Origin: Streptomyces sp. 2131.1
GTDB taxonomy: Bacteria > Actinomycetota > Actinomycetes > Streptomycetales > Streptomycetaceae
NCBI RefSeq assembly: GCF_900105515.1
Contig: NZ_FNSY01000001.1
Span: 496,001 to 560,000, forward strand
Reading direction: 5' to 3'
Length of the DNA stretch: 64,000 nucleotides
Shown here: positions 1-7,667 of the stretch, one piece after another
Position numbering within the stretch: the first letter of the stretch is position 1
Layout: every line of letters starts with the position of its first letter
Program-made: the position numbers and the translations under genes
The notes under the pieces: model-generated
What the model was told of the DNA's origin: nothing
Database searches by the model: none
Seen by the model: only the letters and a program-made list of their open reading frames with translations

Positions 1-771
1 CAGCGCCGCCACGCTCTGCGAGCGGTTGCCGCCCGCGTCGTGCGAGAGCACCACCACTCCGGGGCCCGCCCCCCGCCTGACCCGGCGGACGATGGTGTCG
101 GTCCCCGGGACGGTCCAGTCGAGGGTGTCCACGGTCCAGGCCATCGGCTCCATGCCCATGGCGGCACCGATCTCGAAGGAGTTGCGGTTCCACGCCCCGT
201 AGGGCGCCCGGTACCAGAGCGGCGCCGCGCCGGTGATCTCCTCGATGACGTCGCTGGTGCGGCCGAGCTCTTCGATGACCCCGGCCCTGGAGAGCTTGGT
301 GACCAGGGGGTGCGTCCACGTGTGGTTGCCCACGGTATGCCCCTCGTCGGCGATGCGGCGTACGAGGTCGCGGTTGTCGTTCGCCATCTCCCCGCAGAGG
401 AAGAACATCGCCCGTACGTCGTGCTTGCGCAGGGTGTCCAGGATGTGCGGGGTGTAGAGCGGATCGGGGCCGTCGTCGAAGGTCAGCACCATGGCGTGCC
501 CGATGTCGGTCAGCTGCTCGAACGGCCGGGTGCGGACCGGCGGCGCCGCGGGGCGGTAGCGGGGCGGCGTGTGTCCCGTCATGGGCCGCAGCCTATAGGC
601 GAGCGGCCGTGTCCGGAGGGCGGCGGCCTGCGATCCGGCCGCCCCCGCCGGGCGGCGGGCCGGGGATGTTCCCGGGTCCGCGACGACGAGACCCACGGCA
701 GTGGCGGCGCCCAGGCCGGTGGCCAGCCGCAGGACCGTTCTGCGCAGGGGCAGCCTGTGATCACTCTTCAT
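1..771 (-). CDS. Polysaccharide deacetylase (NodB family), 3' end cut by window edge
   Basis: This is an exported carbohydrate-esterase family 4 protein, expected to remove acetyl groups from peptidoglycan, chitin oligomers or another surface polysaccharide. The 257 visible residues begin with a positively charged, twin-Arg-like leader and a hydrophobic stretch (residues 10-31). The NodB core follows: TFDDGPD at 97-103 (catalytic base and metal Asp), H150 and H154 of the H-x3-H metal site, RAPYG at 188-192, DTLDW at 215-219, and the SHD motif with the catalytic His at 243-245. All CE4 motifs are intact, so the enzyme is probably active. The ATG at 769-771 is used because it precedes the leader directly. 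The C-terminus lies outside the window. The natural substrate cannot be read from the sequence. Confidence 0.9.
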   Translation of the reverse strand, partial: MKSDHRLPLRRTVLRLATGLGAATAVGLVVADPGTSPARRPAGAAGSQAAALRTRPLAYRLRPMTGHTPPRYRPAAPPVRTRPFEQLTDIGHAMVLTFDDGPDPLYTPHILDTLRKHDVRAMFFLCGEMANDNRDLVRRIADEGHTVGNHTWTHPLVTKLSRAGVIEELGRTSDVIEEITGAAPLWYRAPYGAWNRNSFEIGAAMGMEPMAWTVDTLDWTVPGTDTIVRRVRRGAGPGVVVLSHDAGGNRSQSVAAL

Positions 772-934
772 CCCCCACTGCTCGCATGTCCGCCCGGCCG
801 CCCGTCCCTGCGACACCGCGCACCGGGGGTTTTGCACCCGGATGGCGGGAACGCGTCCGCGCACGTGGTGGGTGGTGCGCGGCTCCCGGGAGGCCGGGCC
901 GGGGGCCGCCGGGCGAGCCGATAACCTCACTGCC

Positions 935-1396
935 GTGACAGATCAGCACTCCCATCAGTTCGAACGTGGCACAGACGGACCGAAGGTGATCGTCGCGGGC
1001 CTCGACGGTTCCGAGTCCTCGATGCGCGCCGCGGCCTACGCCGCCGGGCTCGCCCGTCGCCAGCGGGCCATGCTGGCCCTCGTGTACGTGCAGCCGGTAC
1101 TGGCGGCCGGCGCGGCGCTCGGCGCCCCGGTCGGCGACGCGACCGCCGAGGTGGCCGAGGGACTGGTCGAGGAGATCCGGGCGTCCACGGCCCGGATGAA
1201 GGACATATGGGATGTGCGCTGGGAGTTCCACACCTTCCGCGGTGATCCGTACAACGGTCTGGTGACCGCCGCCGACGAGCTCAAGGCGGACGCCGTCGTC
1301 GTGGGCGCCTCGGAGTCCGCCGGGCACCGCTTCATCGGCTCGGTGGCCGTCCGCCTCGTGAAGGCGGGCCGCTGGCCGGTCACCGTGGTGCCGTAA
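935..1396 (+). CDS. Universal stress protein (UspA fold)
   Basis: A 153-residue single-domain USP, the usual size for the family. The N-terminus has the beta1 strand and ATP-contacting Asp (KVIVAGLDGSESS, about residues 15-27). The C-terminal half has the VVGASESAG...FIGSVA region that corresponds to the nucleotide-binding glycine loop, and ends in a VTVVP strand. It is likely a cytosolic ATP-binding stress protein. The GTG at 935-937 is preferred; an in-frame ATG at 842 would add about 31 Arg/Gly-rich residues with no similarity to the fold. It stands alone between a divergent deacetylase gene and a sigma-factor gene, and no operon partner is visible. Confidence 0.85.
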   Translation: MTDQHSHQFERGTDGPKVIVAGLDGSESSMRAAAYAAGLARRQRAMLALVYVQPVLAAGAALGAPVGDATAEVAEGLVEEIRASTARMKDIWDVRWEFHTFRGDPYNGLVTAADELKADAVVVGASESAGHRFIGSVAVRLVKAGRWPVTVVP

Positions 1397-1562
1397 CGCA
1401 CCCGCTCGGGGTGCCGCCCGACCGTTCGCCGCACCATTCGCCGCTCTGAGCGACCGCTCGTCGCACGGGGCGGTGTTTGTCCTGTTCCTCGTGGCCTGAA
1501 TGCGCTCGTATACGCCAGGTCGGCAGCGAGGCGACGGGAACTTGGCGGGAAGGGCGTTCACC

Positions 1563-2132
1563 ATGACCACGACGACGACCGATGAGCGGGCCCTCACGGA
1601 GCTCCAGCGCGAGCACGGTGCCGCCCTGTTCCACTTCCTGCTCGGCCTGACCTTCGGCGACCGGCAGCGGGCCGAGGACCTGCTCCAGGAGACGCTGGTG
1701 CGGGCGTGGCAGCACCCCGAGGCGTTCGACGGCCCGTACGACTCCATGCGTCCATGGCTGTTCACCGTGGCCCGGCGGCTCGCGATCGATGCCCGGCGCT
1801 CGCGGCTGGCCCGGCCCGCCGAGGTCAGCGACGTGGTCCTGGAGTGTGCCCCGGCCGGGCCGGACACCGCGGAGTCGGCCGTCGCGGCGCTCGATGTGCG
1901 CGAGGCGGTGCGCGCCCTGAGCCCGGAGCACCGGTCGGTGCTGGTCCAGATCTACTTCCGCGGGCTGAGCGTCGGCGAGACCGCGGAGGTGCTCGGGATA
2001 CCCGCGGGCACGGTGAAGTCGCGTTCGTACTACGCGCTGCGGCTGCTCTCGCGCCGGCTGCCCGGTTACTCCGACAGGTCGTCCTCCCGCAGCAGCGCCA
2101 GCAGTTCCACCGCCTCCGCGGTCGCCGCGTAG
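1563..2132 (+). CDS. ECF-type RNA polymerase sigma factor
   Basis: A 189-residue sigma factor with region 2 (residues about 15-85: AEDLLQETLVRAWQH, then RPWLFTVARRLAIDARR) and region 4 (about 115-170: LSPEHRSVL, GLSVGETAEVLGIPAGTVKSRSYYALRLL). It lacks sigma regions 1 and 3, as ECF factors do. The start is the ATG at 1563, about ten bases after a GGCGGGAAGG-like ribosome-binding site. The last 20 or so residues are a Ser/Ala-rich low-complexity tail that is simply the antisense of the neighbouring anti-sigma gene, so the functional protein probably ends near SRRLPGYS. The sigma and anti-sigma genes are convergent and overlap by 67 bases, not the usual co-directional pair. The regulon is unknown. 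Confidence 0.88.
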   Translation: MTTTTTDERALTELQREHGAALFHFLLGLTFGDRQRAEDLLQETLVRAWQHPEAFDGPYDSMRPWLFTVARRLAIDARRSRLARPAEVSDVVLECAPAGPDTAESAVAALDVREAVRALSPEHRSVLVQIYFRGLSVGETAEVLGIPAGTVKSRSYYALRLLSRRLPGYSDRSSSRSSASSSTASAVAA

Positions 2133-2263
2133 TCGGCGGTGCACCGGTCGCAGCCGCGCAGGTGGCGGGCGACCGTGCGGGCCTCGCCGGGGGTCAGCGC
2201 GTCCAGGACGTAGGCGCCCAGCAGTTGCCGTACATGCGGTCCCTCCCCGGGGTCGGCGGTCAT
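2066..2263 (-). CDS. Small zinc-binding anti-sigma factor (zf-HC2 / ZAS)
   Basis: A 65-residue cytosolic protein consisting only of an anti-sigma domain: an N-terminal helix (HVRQLLGAYVLDALTPGEA), then the ZAS motif H-x3-C-x2-C (RHLRGCDRC), and a C-terminal helix that would pack on the sigma factor. There is no membrane segment or outer sensory domain, unlike the roughly 200-residue anti-sigma proteins usual beside SigL/SigK-type factors. The ATG at 2261-2263 has a GAGG sequence at good spacing. The obvious partner is the sigma factor encoded convergently at 1563-2132, with which it shares 67 bases. The ZAS motif suggests redox or metal control, but this is inferred from the family only. Confidence 0.75.
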   Translation of the reverse strand: MTADPGEGPHVRQLLGAYVLDALTPGEARTVARHLRGCDRCTADYAATAEAVELLALLREDDLSE

Positions 2264-2376
2264 CGCAACCTCATGTCTGTGACGGATCGGTCCGGCGGAT
2301 CCTGCACTTCTGGCCACGCGGGGCGCGCTCCCCCGGTTCAATGCTGCGTGGGCCGTGCGGCCCACGGGAACGAGAA

Positions 2377-2883
2377 ATGAGGCGATACGGGATGCCTCCG
2401 GAACATCACGAGGGGTCCGGCGGGGCCGAGCTGCCGGTCCCGATGGCCTGGATGTACGCGGAGTACCTCGCCGACGAGTTGCTGCGCACCGGTGACCTGA
2501 TGGAGCCGGCGACGCTGGAGTACCGGGCGGGCCGGGACGCGCTGGCACTGACCATCTTCCTGCTGGACGGTGCGGTGGCCGGGGCGCTGCCGGCCGCGCG
2601 AGTGGACGAGCTGCGGCTGCTCACCGCGTACGGGCCGCAGTGGCGCCGCTGGGTGTGCGAGCGGCTGCGCTCCCCCGTGCGGGGCTGCACGGACTCGGAC
2701 CTTGCGCTGGCCCGGGCGGCCTGGCGGTGGCTGGAGGAGACCGAGCTGCTGGCGGCCGATCTGGAGGCCATCGGCCCGCTGCCCTGGGAGCCGGTGGAGG
2801 GCGTGGAGGAGGAGTCCCAGGTGTGGACTCCCGCCTGGCAGTTGGGGCTCCCACTGGGGCACCTCGCGGTGCACCTGTACTGA
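2377..2883 (+). CDS. Conserved hypothetical protein, unrecognised
   Basis: A protein of about 168 residues, soluble and rich in Leu, Ala, Trp and acidic residues, with no signal peptide or membrane helix. Most of it is predicted helical (for example MAWMYAEYLADELL and LARAAWRWLEETELLAADLEAI). I do not recognise a family or any catalytic motif. The start is uncertain between ATG 2377 (GGAA seven bases upstream) and ATG 2392. It lies between an anti-sigma gene reading away from it and a LytS-type kinase gene converging on it with only six bases between their stops. A regulatory role would be a guess from context. Confidence 0.6.
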   Translation: MRRYGMPPEHHEGSGGAELPVPMAWMYAEYLADELLRTGDLMEPATLEYRAGRDALALTIFLLDGAVAGALPAARVDELRLLTAYGPQWRRWVCERLRSPVRGCTDSDLALARAAWRWLEETELLAADLEAIGPLPWEPVEGVEEESQVWTPAWQLGLPLGHLAVHLY

Positions 2884-2889
2884 AGCCTC

Positions 2890-4080
2890 TCAGGAACCGT
2901 GCACTCCGGCGCGGTACTTCGGCAGCCGTACGGTGATCCGCATCCCGGCGCCGATGCCCGTCTCGATGACGAGTCCGTACTCGTCCCCGTACACCTGGCG
3001 GAGCCGTTCGTCGACATTGAGCAGGCCGATGCCGGTGGATCTGCCTCCCTCGCCGCGCAGGATGTGGCGCAGCCGCTGGGGGTCCATGCCGGTGCCGTCG
3101 TCCTCGATGACGACCTCGGCCTCGGAGCCGGCGTCCAGGGCGCTGATGGTGATGCGGCTGGAGGTGACGGCGCCTTCGAGGCCGTGTTTGACGGCGTTCT
3201 CGACGAGCGGCTGGAGGCAGAGGAAGGGGAGGGCGACCGGCAGCACCTCGGGGGCGACCTGGAGGGTGACGGAGAGCCGTTCGCCGAAGCGGGCGCGGAC
3301 CAGGGCGAGGTACTGGTCGATGGAGTGCAGTTCGTCGGCGAGGGTGGTGAAGTCGCCGTGGCTGCGGAACGAGTAGCGGGTGAAGTCGGCGAACTCCAGG
3401 AGCAGTTCGCGGGCCTGCTCCGGGTCGGTGCGGACGAAGGAGGCGATGGCGGCCAGTGAGTTGAAGATGAAGTGCGGGGAGATCTGGGCGCGCAGGGCCC
3501 TGATCTCGGCCTCGATGAGCTGGGTGCGGGAGCGGTCTAGTTCGGCCAGTTCCAGCTGGACGCAGACCCAGCGGGCGACTTCGCCCGCCGCGCGGGCCAG
3601 GACGGCCGATTCGCGCGGGGCGTAGGCGACGAGGGTGCCGAGGACGCGGTGGTCGACGGTGAGGGGCACGGCGACGGCCCACTTCAGCGGGCAGTCCAGG
3701 TCGTCGCAGTCGCTGCGGAAGGCGGTGTCCCGGCCGGTCTCCAGGACGCCCGCGACCTGCTCCATGACGTGCCGGCCGTGGTGGTCGCCCTCGCCGTCCC
3801 AGACCAGGACCCCGTCGCGGTCGGTGAGGCACAGCGCCTCGGTGCCCAGCAGCGAACGCAGCCGGCGGGCGGACCTGCGGGCGCTGTCCTCGGTGAGCCC
3901 GGCGCGCAGCGGGGGCGCGGCCAGGGACGCGGTGTGCAGGGTCTCGAAGGTGGCGTGTTCGACGGGCGTACCGACGTCGCTGGTGCGCAGCGGCCGGGCG
4001 GTGCGGCGGCCTAGCAGGAGCCCGCCGCCGAACAGCAGCAGGGCGAGCACGACGATGACGGCGTATCCGGCCCCGGTCAC
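2890..4080 (-). CDS. LytS/YpdA-type sensor histidine kinase
   Basis: A 396-residue kinase with one N-terminal membrane helix (residues 7-24), a GAF-like sensory region (about 60-175), a His_kinase (PF06580-type) phosphoacceptor motif ISPHFIFNSL with H203, and a HATPase domain (N box LVENAVKHGLE, G boxes EDDGTGM and STGIGLLNV). It should autophosphorylate and pass the phosphate to the LytTR regulator encoded at 5982-6734. The GTG start at 4080 overlaps the symporter stop (GTGA) and has GGGAGG upstream, so it is translationally coupled to the transporter. Placing kinase, transporter and regulator in one operon suggests the kinase monitors the solute that the symporter carries, as in the pyruvate-responsive Bts/Ypd systems; this is inference. 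Confidence 0.88.
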   Translation of the reverse strand: MTGAGYAVIVVLALLLFGGGLLLGRRTARPLRTSDVGTPVEHATFETLHTASLAAPPLRAGLTEDSARRSARRLRSLLGTEALCLTDRDGVLVWDGEGDHHGRHVMEQVAGVLETGRDTAFRSDCDDLDCPLKWAVAVPLTVDHRVLGTLVAYAPRESAVLARAAGEVARWVCVQLELAELDRSRTQLIEAEIRALRAQISPHFIFNSLAAIASFVRTDPEQARELLLEFADFTRYSFRSHGDFTTLADELHSIDQYLALVRARFGERLSVTLQVAPEVLPVALPFLCLQPLVENAVKHGLEGAVTSSRITISALDAGSEAEVVIEDDGTGMDPQRLRHILRGEGGRSTGIGLLNVDERLRQVYGDEYGLVIETGIGAGMRITVRLPKYRAGVHGS

Positions 4081-5558
4081 CGGTGCCTCCCGGTGGTGAG
4101 CGCTTCGGGCAGGTGGAAGCGGGTCATGGCGGCGTTGGTGCCGGGGGGTATCCGGCTCTGGGTCGCGAGCGAGACCAGGATCATGGCGAGGAAGCCGACG
4201 GGCACGGACCAGACGGCGGGCCAGGCGAGCAGGGCGTGCGGCCAGCCGGGCGGGCGTACCGCGCCGCTGACCGTGATGGCGACGGACAGCAGCGCGGAGC
4301 CGCCGCCGAGCAGCAGGCCGGCCACCGCGCCGGGCGGGGTGAGCCTGCGCCACCAGATGCCGAGGACGAGCAACGGGCAGAACGAGGAGGCGGAGACGGC
4401 GAAGGCCATGCCCACGGAGTCGGCGACGGGGACTCGGCTGACCATCAGCGAGCCGGCCAGCGGCACGGAGATGGCGAGGACGGTGGCCAGCCGGAAGTGG
4501 CGCACGCCGCGCGAGGGCAGCACGTCCTGGGTGATGACCCCGGCGACGGCCATGGTCAGCCCGGAGGCGGTGGAGAGGAACGCGGCGAACGCGCCGCCCG
4601 CGACGAGCGCCCCGAGCAGGTCGCCGCCTAGGCCGCCGATGACCCGGCCGGGCAGCAGGAGCACCGCGGCGTCCGCGTCGCCGCCGTGGATCAGCTCGGG
4701 GGCGTACAGGCGGCCCAGCGCGCCGTAGACGGGCGGCAGGAGGTAGAAGACGCCGATGAGGGCGAGGACGGCGACGGTGGTGCGGCGGGCGTCGCGGCCG
4801 TTGGGGCTGGTGTAGAAGCGGACGACGACGTGCGGCAGGCCCATCGTGCCGAGGAAGGTGGCGATGATGAGGCCGTAGGTGGCGTACAGCGGATGGTCGG
4901 CGCGGAAGGCGGAGAGGTGCTCGTCGAAGGTGATGCGGGGCGATCCGTCACCCTGCCAGGCCAGTACCAGGAAGATCGCGGGGACGAGGAGCGCGGTCAG
5001 CTTCAGCCAGTACTGGAAGACCTGTACGAAGGTGATCGAGCGCATGCCGCCGGCGGCGACGGCGAGTACGACGACGGACGCGACCAGCACGTCGCCGAGC
5101 CAGCCGGGCGCCCCGGTGAGGATCTTGAGGGTGAGTCCGGCGCCCTGGAGCTGGGGCACGAGGTAGAGCCAGCCCGCGCCGACGACGAGGACGCTGACAA
5201 GCCGGCGCACCTGCCGGGACTCCAGGCGCCCTTCGGCGAAGTCGGGCAGGGTGTAGGCCCCCGAGCGGCGCAGGGGTGCGGCGACGAAGACCAGCAGGAC
5301 GAGATAGCCGGCGGTGTAGCCGACCGGGTACCAGAGCATGTCGGGGCCGTGGACGAGGACCAGTCCGGCGATGCCGAGGAAGGAGGCGGCGGAGAGGTAT
5401 TCGCCGCTGATCGCGGCCGCGTTGAGCCGGGGGCGCACGGTGCGGGAGGCCACGTAGAAGTCGGAGGTGGTGCGGGATATCCGCAGGCCGAATCCGCCGA
5501 CGAGGACGGTCGCCAGGACGACCACGGCGACGGCCGTCACCGCGTACGTGCGGCTCAC
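4077..5558 (-). CDS. Sodium/solute symporter (SSS family, acetate/monocarboxylate type)
   Basis: A 493-residue integral membrane protein with about 13 predicted helices, in line with SSS members such as ActP, MctC or PutP. Landmarks are SRTVRPRLNAAAISGEYLSA near the N-terminus, a conserved GMRSITFVQVFQYWLK segment, and a helix-8/9 region with FLSTASGLTMAVAGVI where the Na+-site Ser/Thr are expected. Acetate, pyruvate or another small carboxylate is the likely substrate, judging by resemblance and by the small upstream partner. The GTG at 5558 overlaps the stop of that upstream gene, and its own stop overlaps the kinase start, so all three are probably translated together. Confidence 0.85.
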   Translation of the reverse strand: MSRTYAVTAVAVVVLATVLVGGFGLRISRTTSDFYVASRTVRPRLNAAAISGEYLSAASFLGIAGLVLVHGPDMLWYPVGYTAGYLVLLVFVAAPLRRSGAYTLPDFAEGRLESRQVRRLVSVLVVGAGWLYLVPQLQGAGLTLKILTGAPGWLGDVLVASVVVLAVAAGGMRSITFVQVFQYWLKLTALLVPAIFLVLAWQGDGSPRITFDEHLSAFRADHPLYATYGLIIATFLGTMGLPHVVVRFYTSPNGRDARRTTVAVLALIGVFYLLPPVYGALGRLYAPELIHGGDADAAVLLLPGRVIGGLGGDLLGALVAGGAFAAFLSTASGLTMAVAGVITQDVLPSRGVRHFRLATVLAISVPLAGSLMVSRVPVADSVGMAFAVSASSFCPLLVLGIWWRRLTPPGAVAGLLLGGGSALLSVAITVSGAVRPPGWPHALLAWPAVWSVPVGFLAMILVSLATQSRIPPGTNAAMTRFHLPEALTTGRHR

Positions 5559-5917
5559 GGGGCGGGGCGGCCTTCCACGAGCCGGGCGAAGTCGCGCTCG
5601 TTGCGCTCGGCGCGGCGCACGTACCACCAGGCGAGCAGGGTGAGCGGCGGGTACGCGGCGAAGCCGAGGACGGCCCAGACGACGGCGGAGCTGTGCAGGG
5701 CCTCGAAGACGAGGGGCAGGGTGCCCACGACGGCGGCGAGGACCGCGAAGGCGGTCAGCCCGGCCCGCAGCTGTCCGCGCATCAGCGAGCGGACGTAGGC
5801 GCCGCCGAGCGCGGTCTGCTCGTCGATCTCCGACTGGGTGCGGTAGCGCGGCAGCGGGCGCACCCGTCGGGGCTCCCCCGTCACCACTTCGCGCCGGGGT
5901 GTGGGCTCTGCGGACAT
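5555..5917 (-). CDS. Small two-helix membrane protein (DUF485-like symporter partner)
   Basis: A 120-residue protein with a basic cytosolic N-terminus (residues 1-50) and two membrane helices (about 52-72 and 80-98), followed by a charged tail RRAERNERDFARL. Small two-helix proteins of this type, often DUF485, are encoded just upstream of SSS acetate/monocarboxylate symporters in many bacteria and are thought to assist them. Here the stop overlaps the symporter start by four bases. It is not a textbook DUF485 sequence, so family membership is tentative. It begins 64 bases after the stop of the LytTR regulator gene and is probably in the same transcript. Confidence 0.7.
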   Translation of the reverse strand: MSAEPTPRREVVTGEPRRVRPLPRYRTQSEIDEQTALGGAYVRSLMRGQLRAGLTAFAVLAAVVGTLPLVFEALHSSAVVWAVLGFAAYPPLTLLAWWYVRRAERNERDFARLVEGRPAP

Positions 5918-5981
5918 GGGGCCGGAGTGTAGGCGGCGTCCTGCCCTGCTGGGAAGGGGTTTCGGGCCCGGTAGCCGCTGG

Positions 5982-6734
5982 TCAGCGGCCGGTCCCGCGC
6001 ATCAGCAGATCGCGCAGCGCGCGGGTGTGGCGGCGGCTGACGGCGAGTTCCGCGGTGCCGATGCGCACGCTCATGCTGCCCGCGTCCAGGCGCAGTTCGT
6101 CGATCCGGCCGAGCGCCACGAGGTGGCGGCGGTGGATGCGGACGAAGCCCCGGGTGCGCCAGCGCTCCTCCAGGGTGGTCAGGGGGACGCGGACGAGGTG
6201 GCTGCCGGCGGCGGTGTGCAGCCGGGCGTAGTCGCCCTGGGCCTCGGCGTAGGTGATGTCGTCGATCGGGATGAAGCGGATGACGCCGCCCAGTTCGACG
6301 GGGATCTGGTCGTATGCGGTGTCGTGGACGGGGGCGGAGCGGTCCCCGACCTGCTCGGCGACGCGGCGGACGGCCTCGGCCAGGCGTTCGCGGCGGACCG
6401 GCTTGAGGACGTAGTCGACGGCCTTGAGGTCGAAGGCGTGCACGGCGAAGCCCTCGTGGGCGGTGACGAAGACGATGAGCGGGGGCGCGGCGAAGCCGGC
6501 GAGGAGCTGGGCGACATCGAGGCCGGTCAGGCCCGCCATGTGGATGTCGAGGAAGACGACGTCGATGGCGGACGGGTCGTCGGGCCCGGCGTCGACGGCG
6601 CCGCCGATGCGGCGCAGCGCCTCGGTGGCCCCGGTGGCTCCCTCCGCGCTGCGGATGCGGGGGTCGGCGCGCAGGAGGTAGAGGAGTTCCTCCAGTGCGG
6701 GTTCTTCGTCGTCGACGGCGAGTACGCGGAGCAT
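5982..6734 (-). CDS. LytTR-family response regulator
   Basis: A 250-residue regulator. The receiver domain (residues 1-125) has the acidic pair DDE at 8-10, phosphoacceptor D63 in FLDIHMAG, the T/A site FVTAHE and the Lys in VDYVLKPV. A linker leads to a LytTR DNA-binding domain (about 150-250: VIRFIPIDDITYAEAQGDYARLHT, then RIHRRHLVALGRI). It is the first gene of the set regulator, small membrane protein, symporter, LytS kinase, and should be the kinase's partner. LytTR proteins bind direct repeats and often activate the adjacent transporter operon. I did not find a convincing repeat in the 39 bases upstream. Confidence 0.9.
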   Translation of the reverse strand: MLRVLAVDDEEPALEELLYLLRADPRIRSAEGATGATEALRRIGGAVDAGPDDPSAIDVVFLDIHMAGLTGLDVAQLLAGFAAPPLIVFVTAHEGFAVHAFDLKAVDYVLKPVRRERLAEAVRRVAEQVGDRSAPVHDTAYDQIPVELGGVIRFIPIDDITYAEAQGDYARLHTAAGSHLVRVPLTTLEERWRTRGFVRIHRRHLVALGRIDELRLDAGSMSVRIGTAELAVSRRHTRALRDLLMRGTGR

Positions 6735-6773
6735 GAGGCCGGAGTGTAGGGCCTGGTTCCCCGGATGGCGCCC

Positions 6774-7634
6774 CTACTTGAGCAGCCTGGACAGGCGGCG
6801 GTCGGCGAGGGGTTTGCCGCCGGTCTGGCAGGTCGGGCAGTACTGGAGCGAGGAGTCGCTGAAGGAGACCTCGCGGATGGTGTCCCCGCAGACCGGGCAC
6901 GCCTTTCCGGTACGTCCGTGCACGCGCATCGCGCTCTTCTTCTCGGCCTTCAGCCGGCCCGCCTCGACACCGCCCGAACGGGCCACGGCGTCCTCCAGGG
7001 TGGCGCGCATGGCCTCGTGGAGCCGGGTGACCTCGTCGTCGGTGAGGTTCGCGGTGAGCTTGAACGGCGACATCTTCGCGACGTGCAGGATCTCGTCGCT
7101 GTAGGCGTTGCCGATGCCGGCGATGAGCGACTGGTCGCGCAGGGCGCCCTTGATCTGGCGGCGTTCCCCGTCGAGCAGCGCGGCGAACGCGTCCCGGTCG
7201 AACTCCGGGCCGAGCGGGTCGGGCCCCAGGCGGGCGATCCCGGGCACCTCGGCCGGGTCGCGCACGAGGTGGACGGCGAGGCGCTTGGTGGTGCCGGCCT
7301 CCGTCAGGTCGAAGCCGTCGCCGCCGGTGAGGACGGTACGCAGGGCGAGCGGGCCCTTGCCGGGGCGCGGCGGGGCCGCCGGGAAGGCGTCGTTCCAGCG
7401 GAGCCAGCCGGCCCGGGCGAGGTGGGTGACGAGGTGGAGCGGGCCGACGCCGATGTCGAGGAACTTGCCGTGCCGCCGTACGTCGGTGACCGTGCCGCCG
7501 TGCAGGGCGGTGAGCGGCGGGTCGTACGTCTTGAGGACGCTGATGGCGACGGGCAGGACGCGGTCGATCTCCTTGCCGACGAGGTGGTCGTCGAGGAAGA
7601 GCCGCAGGGCTTCGACTTCCGGCAGTTCGGGCAT
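6774..7634 (-). CDS. Fpg/Nei-family DNA glycosylase
   Basis: A 286-residue base-excision repair enzyme. The N-terminal PELPEVE provides the catalytic N-terminal Pro and Glu. The helix-two-turn-helix region includes KGALRDQSLIAGIGNAYSDEIL (about 165-186). A C-terminal zinc finger carries two CPxC-type pairs (CPVC about 242-245 and CPTC about 264-267). The length matches MutM/Nei proteins. The residues after the finger (GGKPLADRRLSRLL) differ from classical Fpg, and it resembles the actinobacterial Fpg/Nei paralogues whose lesion preference is not assigned, so no symbol is given. It starts 33 bases after the deoxy-sugar operon and may be co-transcribed, but the functions look unrelated. Confidence 0.9.
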   Translation of the reverse strand: MPELPEVEALRLFLDDHLVGKEIDRVLPVAISVLKTYDPPLTALHGGTVTDVRRHGKFLDIGVGPLHLVTHLARAGWLRWNDAFPAAPPRPGKGPLALRTVLTGGDGFDLTEAGTTKRLAVHLVRDPAEVPGIARLGPDPLGPEFDRDAFAALLDGERRQIKGALRDQSLIAGIGNAYSDEILHVAKMSPFKLTANLTDDEVTRLHEAMRATLEDAVARSGGVEAGRLKAEKKSAMRVHGRTGKACPVCGDTIREVSFSDSSLQYCPTCQTGGKPLADRRLSRLLK

Positions 7635-7667
7635 GCTCCCAGCCTGCCGCAGCCCCGCCCGGGACGC

